From: Dehalococcoidia bacterium
Lineage (GTDB): Bacteria > Chloroflexota > Dehalococcoidia > Plut-88900
Length of the DNA stretch: 8,608 nucleotides
Assembly (NCBI GenBank): GCA_012270635.1
Contig: JAAXHX010000131.1
Span: 2,285 to 10,892 of the forward strand
Direction of reading: 5' to 3'
A program made the position numbers and the translations under genes. A model generated the notes under the pieces. It saw nothing but the letters and a program-made list of their open reading frames with translations. It made no database searches and was not told where the DNA came from. Positions 1-5,910 of this stretch are shown piece after piece (positions within the stretch are counted from its first letter, which is position 1; each line of letters opens with the position of its first letter).

Positions 1-1370
1 CTCGGCTCATTGGTGGAGAGGGTTACCGTACCCGCCTCGTCCACGTTGGTGACGTTGACGGTCACGTCGATCTCAGTGAGCCTTCCACCACTGTCGCTGG
101 CCCCCACCGTAATGTTGTAGGTGTTGTCGGCGTCGGAGTCGGTCGGGGCTTCGTAGTTGGGCGAAGAGTTGAAGGTCAGGGCCCCACCGGCGATAGAGAA
201 GTCGCTGGCGTCGTTTCCGGAGAGTTTCCAGCCGACTTCCTGGCCTTCGGGGTCAACGGCAACGAATTGCTCAACGGCCCCTGCGCCGTTCTCGGCGTAA
301 TTTATCTCGGTGTCTCCCTGGGTTATCGCCGGGGGCTCGTTGACGTCCGCGACCGTTATGGCTACACCGACGCTGTCGCTCTCGCTGGACGGGTCGGTAG
401 CGGTGACGGTAACGGAGTAGGAGCCCATGGTCTCAAAGTCCAGGGCGGTCCCATCGGCCACCGAGATCTGGCCTGTGTCCAGGTCGATGTCGAAGGAAGT
501 GGCATCGGCGCCGCTCAGGGCGTAGACCAGCGGGTCGTTGTCGGGGTCCTCGGCGGCGACCGGGTCGCCCACGGGAGTGCCGGCCGGAGCGTTTTCGTTC
601 ACGGTCCTTCCGGGCGCCGTGTCAAGGAACTCGGGGGGGCGATTGACGTGAGGCTCAGCAATCACAGGGTTGACCGATATTCCATGAGCCGTTTTGGCAT
701 CGGTGCTTTGACCGTCTTCGTAGGATGCGCTGGCACGCAGGAAGCTGCCTACGTCGATCTCAAGCGGCGTGTATGTTCTGGTAGTGGCGCCGCTGATGTT
801 CGTCCATCCGATGAGTCCATCGGATGACCGAGACCACTGCCACTCGGCTTGAGAGGTGACGCGGTCGGGGTCGGAGAGGTCGGCAATCAAGCGGACGCCT
901 TCCTGGGGCTGCCTGGAAGAAAGGGTTACTACGCCGCTTTCGTCAATGTTGAGGACCGTAATGGTCACCTCGGCGGGCGCAACGTTAAACCCGGGGTCCG
1001 TGGCCTCCACGGTCACCTCGTATATGTTGTCCCGGTTATTGTCCGCCGGATTCTCATAATCGGGGGTGACACTGAATTTGAGCCGCCCCTCCGATATGGA
1101 GAAGTCAGCGGCATCGTTTCCCGAGAGCTGCCATCTAATCGGCTGGCCTTCCGGGTCGCTGGCGTCGAACTGCGCTACCGATGCCGTGCTGTTCTCAGGG
1201 AAATCCAGGGTGTACTTCTTTGGCTCGACGGGCCCCTGTGCGTATCCCAAGTCCTGCAAGGCGGAGGGGAGCAATAACGTCATCAGCAGGGCGCCTATCA
1301 GCGCCACAGCGGTTGCTGCAAGCATCCTTAACGAGGGTTTCGACATCCGGGACCTAATCGCACTTGTCAT
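1..1370 (-). CDS. Giant secreted cadherin/Ig-like modular protein, N-terminal part (runs off left edge)
   Basis: An open frame of 456 codons from the ATG at 1370 has no stop before the window edge, so the C-terminus is missing. A stop codon sits directly before the ATG, and GGAG lies 9 nt upstream. ATG at 1346 is an alternative start. Residues 1-45 form a signal peptide: basic n-region, hydrophobic stretch at about 17-37, likely cleavage near GYA|QG. Modules follow: cadherin-like at about 52-142, WQW-type Ig-like at 146-236 (WQW 177-179), cadherin-like at 245-343 (SGADATSFDIDLDTGQ, then VTATDPSS), cadherin-like at 347-443, and the start of another Ig-like module. Acidic DPEG, DPDND and ATDP motifs suggest calcium binding between modules. 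The role is probably extracellular adhesion or surface structure; the partner is unknown. It has the same module types as the giant protein at the other end of the window. The coding call is secure, the function is inferred. Confidence 0.88.
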   Translation of the reverse strand, partial: MTSAIRSRMSKPSLRMLAATAVALIGALLMTLLLPSALQDLGYAQGPVEPKKYTLDFPENSTASVAQFDASDPEGQPIRWQLSGNDAADFSISEGRLKFSVTPDYENPADNNRDNIYEVTVEATDPGFNVAPAEVTITVLNIDESGVVTLSSRQPQEGVRLIADLSDPDRVTSQAEWQWSRSSDGLIGWTNISGATTRTYTPLEIDVGSFLRASASYEDGQSTDAKTAHGISVNPVIAEPHVNRPPEFLDTAPGRTVNENAPAGTPVGDPVAAEDPDNDPLVYALSGADATSFDIDLDTGQISVADGTALDFETMGSYSVTVTATDPSSESDSVGVAITVADVNEPPAITQGDTEINYAENGAGAVEQFVAVDPEGQEVGWKLSGNDASDFSIAGGALTFNSSPNYEAPTDSDADNTYNITVGASDSGGRLTEIDVTVNVTNVDEAGTVTLSTNEP

Positions 1371-1679
1371 TTAGTCAATCTCCACTGAACTCAGCCTCTA
1401 ATTCTTCCGCGAACAGACAACGGTAGTCGACATGGAATAGAGGCAACAATGTATGAACAATGATATCACATTCCGTCTAGTCTGAACCCCATGCGACAGA
1501 TTGATTTAAGGCCAAATTTCGGGGAGACTTTGGCATGGGAACGCATGGGTTGTCAATGGCTGACACAGCTACTTTTTCTGTGGTTGCCAATTTCATGCGG
1601 GCTCTTCTTTCCGCGGACCGGTGGGAGACCGGGCGTCGCACAACCTGAGATGGCAGCACGGGCCTAGGCCCGGCGCAGG
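1371..1679. other. Non-coding gap between ureC and the left giant-protein gene
   Basis: These 309 nt hold no gene I can support. The side nearest ureC contains two inverted repeats without a T-tract (1659-1672, and a CCGGT/ACCGG hairpin around 1618-1632). The side nearest the downstream gene is more AT-rich and holds its ribosome-binding site (GGAG, 1383-1380). A TATCAT hexamer (1465-1460) is a possible -10 box, but its best -35 partner (TTCAGA, 1486-1481) is only 15 nt away. A 68-codon frame (1683-1477) starts inside the ureC stop codon but lacks a Shine-Dalgarno site and any recognisable protein character. Confidence 0.55.
1659..1672. repeat. Perfect 14-bp palindrome just after ureC
   Basis: CGGGCCTAGGCCCG reads identically on both strands and begins 8 nt beyond the ureC stop. 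A GC pair on each side can extend it with a one-base bulge. Placed directly behind the last urease gene it could stabilise the mRNA 3' end or help termination, but a loopless palindrome forms a poor hairpin and no U-tract follows. An operator is another possibility. The sequence is certain, the role is not. Confidence 0.35.
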
Positions 1680-3356
1680 TCATGTCAGTACGTAAAGGCG
1701 ATTCAGAGGCACTTCTCTAATCGCCTCCGAGGTCGCCTCCCGGCCGTTTACCACGACCCGGGACGTCCGGGGGTCTATTTCAATTTCGGGGTTGAGGCTG
1801 TTGCGGACCATCTTCCTCTTTGACGCGCTGCGGACGTTCCTGACCGGCAGGAGCCTACGGCGGCTCCCGAGCCGCTTCGCCAGTCCTTTGTCCACAGAAG
1901 CCTGAGAGACGAAGAAAGCGCTCAATCGGCCGGCAGTACGGCCCAGCGCGCCGAAGGCAGGGCCGTAAACCACCGGCTCGCAGTTCGATATCGAGGCGTT
2001 GCCCTCTCCCCTGGACCCCCAGGCAGTAAAGCCGCCCTTGATGACGGTCTCGGGCTTCACCCCAAAGAACCGGGGGTCCCAAAGAACGATATCGGCCAGC
2101 TTTCCCTTCTCCAGGGACCCGACGTAGTCCGATATGCCGTGGGTTATAGCGGGGTTGATGCTGATCTTGGCGAGATATTGGAGGATACGATCGTTGTCAT
2201 TTTGGAGGTCGGCTCCACCGCGTTCCCGCTTCATCTTGTGCGCAAGCTGCCAGGTGCGCGCTATGACCTCTCCGATGCGGCCCATCCCCTGCGAGTCCGA
2301 GTTGATGATGGGAACGGCGCCCATGTCGTGCAGGACGTCCTCGGCGGCCATGGTCTCACGGCGTACCCGGGCTTCCAGAGCGGCGACGTCGGTGGGCAGA
2401 TGGGGCGTAAGGCCGTGTACCAGGGCCGTCATGGGAAAGTGTTCCTGGTAGGTCCCGACGGTGTAGGGAACGGTGGGGGTCGTAGAGGAGGTCATTATGT
2501 TTTCCACCCCGGCCAGCTTGAGGAGGTCGGGGGCGTGGCCTCCGCCCACACCCTCAACGTGGTAGGCGTGGAGCGCCCTGCCCCCTATGGCCTCTATGGT
2601 GTCCGAGACCTGCATGGACTCCTGGAGGCCGTCGGTGTGGAGGGCCACGGAGACATCGTACTGCTCGGCGACCTGGAGGCAGAGGTCGATCACGTAAGGA
2701 TAGGCGCCCTCGTCCTCGTGGATCTTCATGCCGCAGGCGCCGGCTTCTATGTTCCGCTCTATGGGGGCGGGATGGCTGGCCGCGCCTCGACCCTGGACGC
2801 CCAGGTTGATGGGGACTTCCTCGAAAGCCTCGAAGTACTTGTGGATGGTGAAGTCGCCGTTGTGATTCAGCCCCGCGCCTATGAAAGTGGTGAGCCCGGA
2901 AGTTATGGCGGTCTCCATGAGCTTGGGGTTGTCGTAGATGTGAACGTGGCTATCGACTCCGCCGGGAGTCGCAATCAGGCCGGCGGCGGGGAAGACGTTG
3001 GTGTTGGGACCCAGGACCAGGTCTACACCGTCCATGATGTCGGGATTGCCGGCCCTGCCGACCCCGGCAATGAGGCCGTCCTTGATGCCGACATCGCCCT
3101 TGAAGATGCCCAATACGGGGTCCACGACGACCGCGCCGACTATGATGCTGTCCAGCTCGCTGTCTCCCGGAGTCCGATATGCGTGCATCATGCCGGTGCG
3201 GCTGTTCTTGCCCCACCCATGAGTGATTTCGTTGCCATAGGAGGTGTGATCAGCCTCCACCTCCAGGACCAGGTCCGTGTCGCCGAGCCGGATGCGGTCG
3301 CCGGTGGTGGGGCCATATAGCGAGTCGTAGTCGGGCCTGTTGATATCGAAAGGCAT
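1680..3356 (-). CDS. ureC: Urease alpha subunit family protein, divergent active-site loops
   Basis: 558 aa, about 10 short of typical UreC (K. aerogenes 567 aa). The family subunit hydrolyses urea at a dinickel centre in the cytoplasm. The start is ATG at 3356, with AGGAGG 7 nt upstream, 2 nt after the ureB stop. The N-terminal motif YGPTTGDRIRLGDTDL is typical. Metal and catalytic residues are all present: H137 and H139, K211 (site of the carbamylated Lys, in MKIHEDEG), H213, H240, H266, H314, R330 and D354 (K. aerogenes H134, H136, K217, H219, H246, H272, H320, R336, D360). Unusual points: the GPAxGTxATTCTPG loop is absent and replaced by a shorter stretch (about 158-182); HIHxICPQQ reads HVHIYDNPK; the flap Cys before H314 is Val313; DSQAMGR reads DSQGMGR. 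The C-terminus (MVRNSLNPEI) is complete. Family assignment is secure, urea as substrate less so. No Ni-insertion genes are in the window. Confidence 0.93.
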   Translation of the reverse strand: MPFDINRPDYDSLYGPTTGDRIRLGDTDLVLEVEADHTSYGNEITHGWGKNSRTGMMHAYRTPGDSELDSIIVGAVVVDPVLGIFKGDVGIKDGLIAGVGRAGNPDIMDGVDLVLGPNTNVFPAAGLIATPGGVDSHVHIYDNPKLMETAITSGLTTFIGAGLNHNGDFTIHKYFEAFEEVPINLGVQGRGAASHPAPIERNIEAGACGMKIHEDEGAYPYVIDLCLQVAEQYDVSVALHTDGLQESMQVSDTIEAIGGRALHAYHVEGVGGGHAPDLLKLAGVENIMTSSTTPTVPYTVGTYQEHFPMTALVHGLTPHLPTDVAALEARVRRETMAAEDVLHDMGAVPIINSDSQGMGRIGEVIARTWQLAHKMKRERGGADLQNDNDRILQYLAKISINPAITHGISDYVGSLEKGKLADIVLWDPRFFGVKPETVIKGGFTAWGSRGEGNASISNCEPVVYGPAFGALGRTAGRLSAFFVSQASVDKGLAKRLGSRRRLLPVRNVRSASKRKMVRNSLNPEIEIDPRTSRVVVNGREATSEAIREVPLNRLYVLT

Positions 3357-3358
3357 GT

Positions 3359-3730
3359 CTAATCCTCCTGGTCTAGGAAGGAGCGGGCACGGGATCTTTT
3401 GAGGGCCTCGCCGCGTTGCTCGTCCGTCAGTCGGCCGTTCACCAAGCCCTGGAAGCCGTAGACTCTTCGTCTCCCCCCGATGTCAATCAGCCGGACTTCC
3501 CTGGTCTCCCCGGGCTGCCACCGGACCGCGGACCCCGAGGGCACGTCGAGTCGTCTTCCGTAAGCCGCAGACCGGTCGAACCGCAGCCTCTTGTTGGCTT
3601 CGAAGAAGTGGTAGTGGGAAGTGACCTGGACCGCGTGGTCCGAAGCGTTGGTCACAGAGACGGTGACAGCCTCCCGACTCTCATTTATTCGTATGGCGTC
3701 TTCCCTGGGAATGATCTCGCCGGGCTTCAT
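3359..3730 (-). CDS. ureB: Urease beta subunit
   Basis: 123 aa. It forms the small-subunit frame around UreC and supports its active-site flap. The hallmark SHYHFFEAN is at residues 38-46 (HYH 39-41), followed by LRFDRSAAYGRRLDVPSGSAVRW in pieces at 49-71 and YGFQGLVNG at 91-99. I chose ATG at 3730 (MKPGEI, which matches the family start) because AGGAGG ends 9 nt before it; ATG at 3739 is directly adjacent to that site, which leaves no spacer. The frame stays open further upstream into ureA, but those residues are shadow sequence. The usual UreB is about 100-106 aa; here a charged tail of about 20 residues (101-123) follows the conserved core. It sits 13 nt after ureA and 2 nt before ureC, so translation is probably coupled. 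Confidence 0.94.
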   Translation of the reverse strand: MKPGEIIPREDAIRINESREAVTVSVTNASDHAVQVTSHYHFFEANKRLRFDRSAAYGRRLDVPSGSAVRWQPGETREVRLIDIGGRRRVYGFQGLVNGRLTDEQRGEALKRSRARSFLDQED

Positions 3731-3739
3731 CAGAGGCAT

Positions 3740-3745
3740 CCTCCT
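3740..3745 (-). promoter_or_regulatory. Shine-Dalgarno site that decides the ureB start
   Basis: AGGAGG (read on the minus strand) overlaps the ureA TAG stop. It abuts ATG 3739 with no spacer but lies 9 nt from ATG 3730, which favours the latter and gives a protein beginning MKPGEI as in other UreB proteins. The overlap with the ureA stop also implies coupled translation of ureA and ureB. Confidence 0.7.
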
Positions 3746-4046
3746 ATCTGATGGGGTCCTCCACATAGATGAGCTTGTTTCCGTCATCGAAGGTGACTTC
3801 CAGGCGAATGGGGGTGGCAAGGTCGGGAACGCCGTCCAGGACGTCGGCCTTGGAGAGGATATTGACGGCATGGTCCATAACCTCTTCATAGGTCTTCCCC
3901 TCGCGGCCATCCTCGAGCAGTTCGTCGGAGATTAGGGCCACGGCTTCCGGGTAGTTGAGCTTCAGGCCCTTGTCACGCCGCCTGCGAGCTAGCTCGGCGG
4001 CGGTGAAGATGGTAAGGCGGTCCATTTCCTTGGGGGTAAGACGCAT
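3744..4046 (-). CDS. ureA: Urease gamma subunit
   Basis: 100 aa, the usual length of a stand-alone bacterial UreA. Family hallmarks run end to end: MRLTPKEMDRL at the start, FTAAELARRR at 14-23, LKLNYPEAVALIS at 28-40, DGVPDLATPIRLEVTF at 71-86 and a final VEDP. It is a structural subunit of the cytoplasmic urease (UreABC)3 trimer and has no catalytic residue itself. The start ATG 4046 has AGGAG about 6 nt upstream. It is the first gene of ureABC, preceded by a terminator and a candidate promoter, so the urease genes look like their own transcription unit. Subunits are separate, not fused as in plants, Helicobacter or some actinobacteria. Confidence 0.96.
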   Translation of the reverse strand: MRLTPKEMDRLTIFTAAELARRRRDKGLKLNYPEAVALISDELLEDGREGKTYEEVMDHAVNILSKADVLDGVPDLATPIRLEVTFDDGNKLIYVEDPIR

Positions 4047-4081
4047 GGCGGTCTCCTGGGTCCGGGGATTGAGTCACGTCA

Positions 4082-4087
4082 ATTGTA
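4082..4087 (-). promoter_or_regulatory. Candidate -10 box for ureABC
   Basis: TACAAT (one mismatch to TATAAT) lies about 35 nt before the ureA ATG, in the 75 nt between the upstream terminator and ureA. That is the right place for a urease promoter. No convincing -35 hexamer lies 16-18 nt further upstream, so it is weak or depends on an activator or another sigma factor. I see no NtcA/GlnR-type site I could defend. Confidence 0.35.
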
Positions 4088-4121
4088 GCCGAATGAACGG
4101 GGTTATTTGTACCCAAAAAGG

Positions 4122-4153
4122 TCCGCCCCCAGGGGAGTTCCCCTGGGGGCGGA
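4122..4153 (-). terminator. Rho-independent terminator of the surface-protein unit
   Basis: Two perfectly complementary 14-nt arms (4122-4135 and 4140-4153) enclose a 4-nt loop (AGTT on the plus strand). Reading on the minus strand, the GC-rich stem is followed after CC by TTTTT (4119-4115). It lies 51 nt past the TAA of the 546-aa gene and 76 nt before ureA, so it ends the surface-protein transcript and separates it from ureABC. On the plus strand only TTT follows the stem, so any activity in that direction would be weak and would serve no visible gene. Confidence 0.88.
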
Positions 4154-4203
4154 TTTCATTCGACTCTGGGCCGCCTAGTTAGGGCAGCGAGTCCCGGGTC
4201 CGG

Positions 4204-5844
4204 TTACGCCATGCGCCTGCGGTAGACGACGTATCCGATTGCTCCTGCCCCTGCGACTGCCGCGATAACTATTACCACGATTGCCCATACAGGGAACCCA
4301 CCGTCGTCCTCAGCCGGAGGTTCGGGCGTAGGCTCGGGGGTTGCCGTAGCCTCGGGGGGAGCCGTGGGCTCAGGCGTTGCGGTGGCCGTGGCGGGTGGAG
4401 CCGTGGGCCGAGGCGTGGCCGTGGGCTCGGGCGCAACCGTGGGTTCGGGTTCAACGGGCTCATCAACGTCGGTGACCTGGATGGTCAGGACTATGGATGC
4501 ACTGTCGCCGAGGGCGTTGGTTACGGTCACCTGGAGGGAGTAGCTGGCCCGGGCCTCGTAGTCCAAGGCGCCCTTGGTGCTGATCTGACCGGTGGCCGCA
4601 TCGATGTCGAAGGTGTCTGCGGCGGCACTGGTGATCTCGAAAGTGAGAGGGCCGGCGGTGGACGCGGCGCCCACGGGGGCGCCAATGCTGACACCGGAGG
4701 CGGTGTTCTCGGCGATGGACCGGACGCCCGACTCCGAGTCCAGGAACATGGGCGCCGGGTCGCCGACTCTCAGTTCCGAGTCGCCGCCGATGGCCACTTC
4801 CATCTTGTCGATGTCCTTCAGGACACCGGCGAAGGTGTAGACTTCAGTCTCGTCCGGGGCGGTTACGGTATAGGTTATGCTGTCTTCGCCGAGGAGGATG
4901 AAGCTTACGGTCTGCCCCGACACCTCGACGGCGCCGCCGAGAAGGTTGGTGGACTGGTAGGCGAAGCCTTCAGGGATGGTCTCCTCTATGAGGCCGCTGG
5001 GGCCGTAGCCGGAGACCGACAGAGTAACCATGACTTCGCTGCCGGGGTCTACGAAGGCGGCGGGGAAGGAGCGGCTGGCCATGGGGGGCGCCGGCGGGTT
5101 GACGGTCACGCTGTCGTCGCCGCCTACGCTTCCGGTGAGCCTGTCGAAGCTGGTTATCATGCCGGAGAAGGCGTGGTCGCCGGCGCTGCTCGAGGCGGCG
5201 ACGGAGTAGGTGAAGGTGTCGTCGCCGAGGATGGTGAAGGTGACGGTCTGCCCGCTCACGGTTACCGAGGATTCGGAGAGGGAGCTGGAGACGTAGGAGA
5301 AGCCTTCGGGAAGGGTTTCGGCGATGGAGCCAGCGGCGCCGTAGTCGGAGGAGTTGAGGGTCACGGTTACGTTGGCGCCGGGATCGACCGCCGAGGCGGA
5401 GAAGGACCTTTCGGCCATGGGGCCGGCGGGGCCGGTTACGTTCACGCTGGAGGCGCCGCCCACGGCCCGTTCCTCTTTTTCGAAGTCTTTGACCGTGCCG
5501 GAGAATTGGTGGGTCCCGGCGGCGCCGGCGGTGACAGTGTAGTTGAAGGTCGTCTCGCCGCCGAGGATGGTGAAGATGAGGTCCTGGCCGTCCACGTTCA
5601 CGTTCTCGTCGGAGCGGAGGAAGGTGAAGCCATCGGGGATGGTTTCGGTTACGGAGCCGGCGACGCCGAGGCCCGCCACCTCCAGGGTGACTTCGAGCTC
5701 GCCGCCGGCGGCTACGGAGTCGGTTACGAAGGACCTGGTCGCGCTGTGCCCGTTCGCGTTCACCGTGTCCGGCAGCATCAGCGACAGCCCTGCGACCCCG
5801 ACAATTGCGAGGACTCCCAGCAGCATCAGCGCTTTCTTTACCAA
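4204..5844 (-). CDS. Membrane-anchored surface protein: triple repeat, cadherin-like module, Pro/Thr stalk
   Basis: 546 aa, complete. It starts with TTG at 5844: AAGGAG lies 8 nt upstream, an in-frame TAA closes the frame just before, and this start keeps the basic MVKK n-region. Order of parts: signal peptide 1-30 (cleavage near VNA|NG); three homologous repeats at about 36-137, 146-249 and 257-361; cadherin-like module 366-462 (SIAENT..SGVSIGAPV, DTFDIDAATGQIS, LDYE); Pro/Thr/Glu stalk 463-514; transmembrane helix about 519-541; short cytoplasmic YRRRMA as stop-transfer. It is therefore exported and held in the membrane with the repeats outside. I do not recognise a named family for the repeats; they look like beta-sandwich domains. 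No LPXTG is present. It follows the EF-hand-tailed giant gene by 66 nt with no terminator between, so the two are probably one operon and may act together at the cell surface. Confidence 0.9.
   Translation of the reverse strand: MVKKALMLLGVLAIVGVAGLSLMLPDTVNANGHSATRSFVTDSVAAGGELEVTLEVAGLGVAGSVTETIPDGFTFLRSDENVNVDGQDLIFTILGGETTFNYTVTAGAAGTHQFSGTVKDFEKEERAVGGASSVNVTGPAGPMAERSFSASAVDPGANVTVTLNSSDYGAAGSIAETLPEGFSYVSSSLSESSVTVSGQTVTFTILGDDTFTYSVAASSSAGDHAFSGMITSFDRLTGSVGGDDSVTVNPPAPPMASRSFPAAFVDPGSEVMVTLSVSGYGPSGLIEETIPEGFAYQSTNLLGGAVEVSGQTVSFILLGEDSITYTVTAPDETEVYTFAGVLKDIDKMEVAIGGDSELRVGDPAPMFLDSESGVRSIAENTASGVSIGAPVGAASTAGPLTFEITSAAADTFDIDAATGQISTKGALDYEARASYSLQVTVTNALGDSASIVLTIQVTDVDEPVEPEPTVAPEPTATPRPTAPPATATATPEPTAPPEATATPEPTPEPPAEDDGGFPVWAIVVIVIAAVAGAGAIGYVVYRRRMA
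4222..4290 (-). other. C-terminal transmembrane anchor segment
   Basis: Residues about 519-541 of the 546-aa protein are almost purely hydrophobic (WAIVVIVIAAVAGAGAIGYVV) if split around the Gly-rich end, and are followed by YRRRMA. This is the classic arrangement for a single-pass protein with its bulk outside. Acidic EDDGG precedes the helix. Confidence 0.85.
4303..4458 (-). repeat. Pro/Thr/Glu-rich low-complexity stalk
   Basis: Residues 463-514 consist of degenerate PEPTATP, PRPTAPP and PPEATATPEPT units with almost no other residues. They link the cadherin-like module to the membrane helix and probably act as an extended, possibly glycosylated spacer. The underlying DNA is a degenerate repeat of 'gtgggctcgggcg'-like units on the plus strand, a place where assemblies and alleles may vary in length. 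Confidence 0.8.
4762..5739 (-). repeat. Three tandem protein repeats of about 104 residues
   Basis: Repeat 1 (5739-5434), repeat 2 (5409-5098) and repeat 3 (5076-4762) share the order RSF..(A/V)DPG..V.VTL, G.G..G...ET(I/L)P(D/E)GF.(F/Y), VSGQTV.F.(I/L)LG, (F/Y)TV.A, (H/Y).F(S/A)G and a closing (V/I)GG(D/A)S.(V/L).V. Linkers between them are short and Pro-rich (PAGPMAERSF, PAPPMASRSF, DPAPMFLDS). Repeat 1 is the most divergent, with AAGG in place of VDPG. At DNA level they are diverged, so the duplication is old or under diversifying pressure. Confidence 0.85.
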
Positions 5845-5852
5845 GGTCTCTA

Positions 5853-5858
5853 CTCCTT
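5853..5858 (-). promoter_or_regulatory. Shine-Dalgarno site for the TTG-started gene
   Basis: AAGGAG, 8 nt before the TTG at 5844, sits in a purine-rich leader (5852-5880). With the in-frame stop upstream it fixes the rare TTG as start. The next ATG (codon 7) would be 26 nt from this site and would remove the positively charged start of the signal peptide. Confidence 0.7.
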
Positions 5859-5910
5859 CTTGCTTTCTCTCTTATTTCTCTGTGCGTCTCTCAGCCCCGT
5901 TCGGGTATTG

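Noticed and set aside
1460..1486. Possible promoter (TTCAGA ... TATCAT) for the left giant gene
   Set aside because: The 15-nt spacing is short and the -35 matches only 4 of 6 positions; not listed as a feature beyond mention in the gap entry.
1477..1683. 68-codon frame on the minus strand overlapping the ureC stop as ATGA
   Set aside because: The ATGA overlap suggests coupling, but there is no Shine-Dalgarno site, the composition is Arg/Pro-rich without domain character, and it runs through hairpin-forming non-coding sequence. An internal ATG giving 39 codons is no better.
2139..3320. 393-codon plus-strand open frame opposite ureC
   Set aside because: It is the antisense of a clearly conserved gene. 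High GC with C/G-ending codons removes stops from the opposite frame; the product is Gly/Val/Asp-rich and resembles no family.
3731..3910. Longer ureB reading frame starting at 3910
   Set aside because: The extra 60 residues overlap ureA in another frame, look unlike any urease sequence (MAARGRPMKRLW...), and the family start MKPGEI has its own ribosome-binding site.
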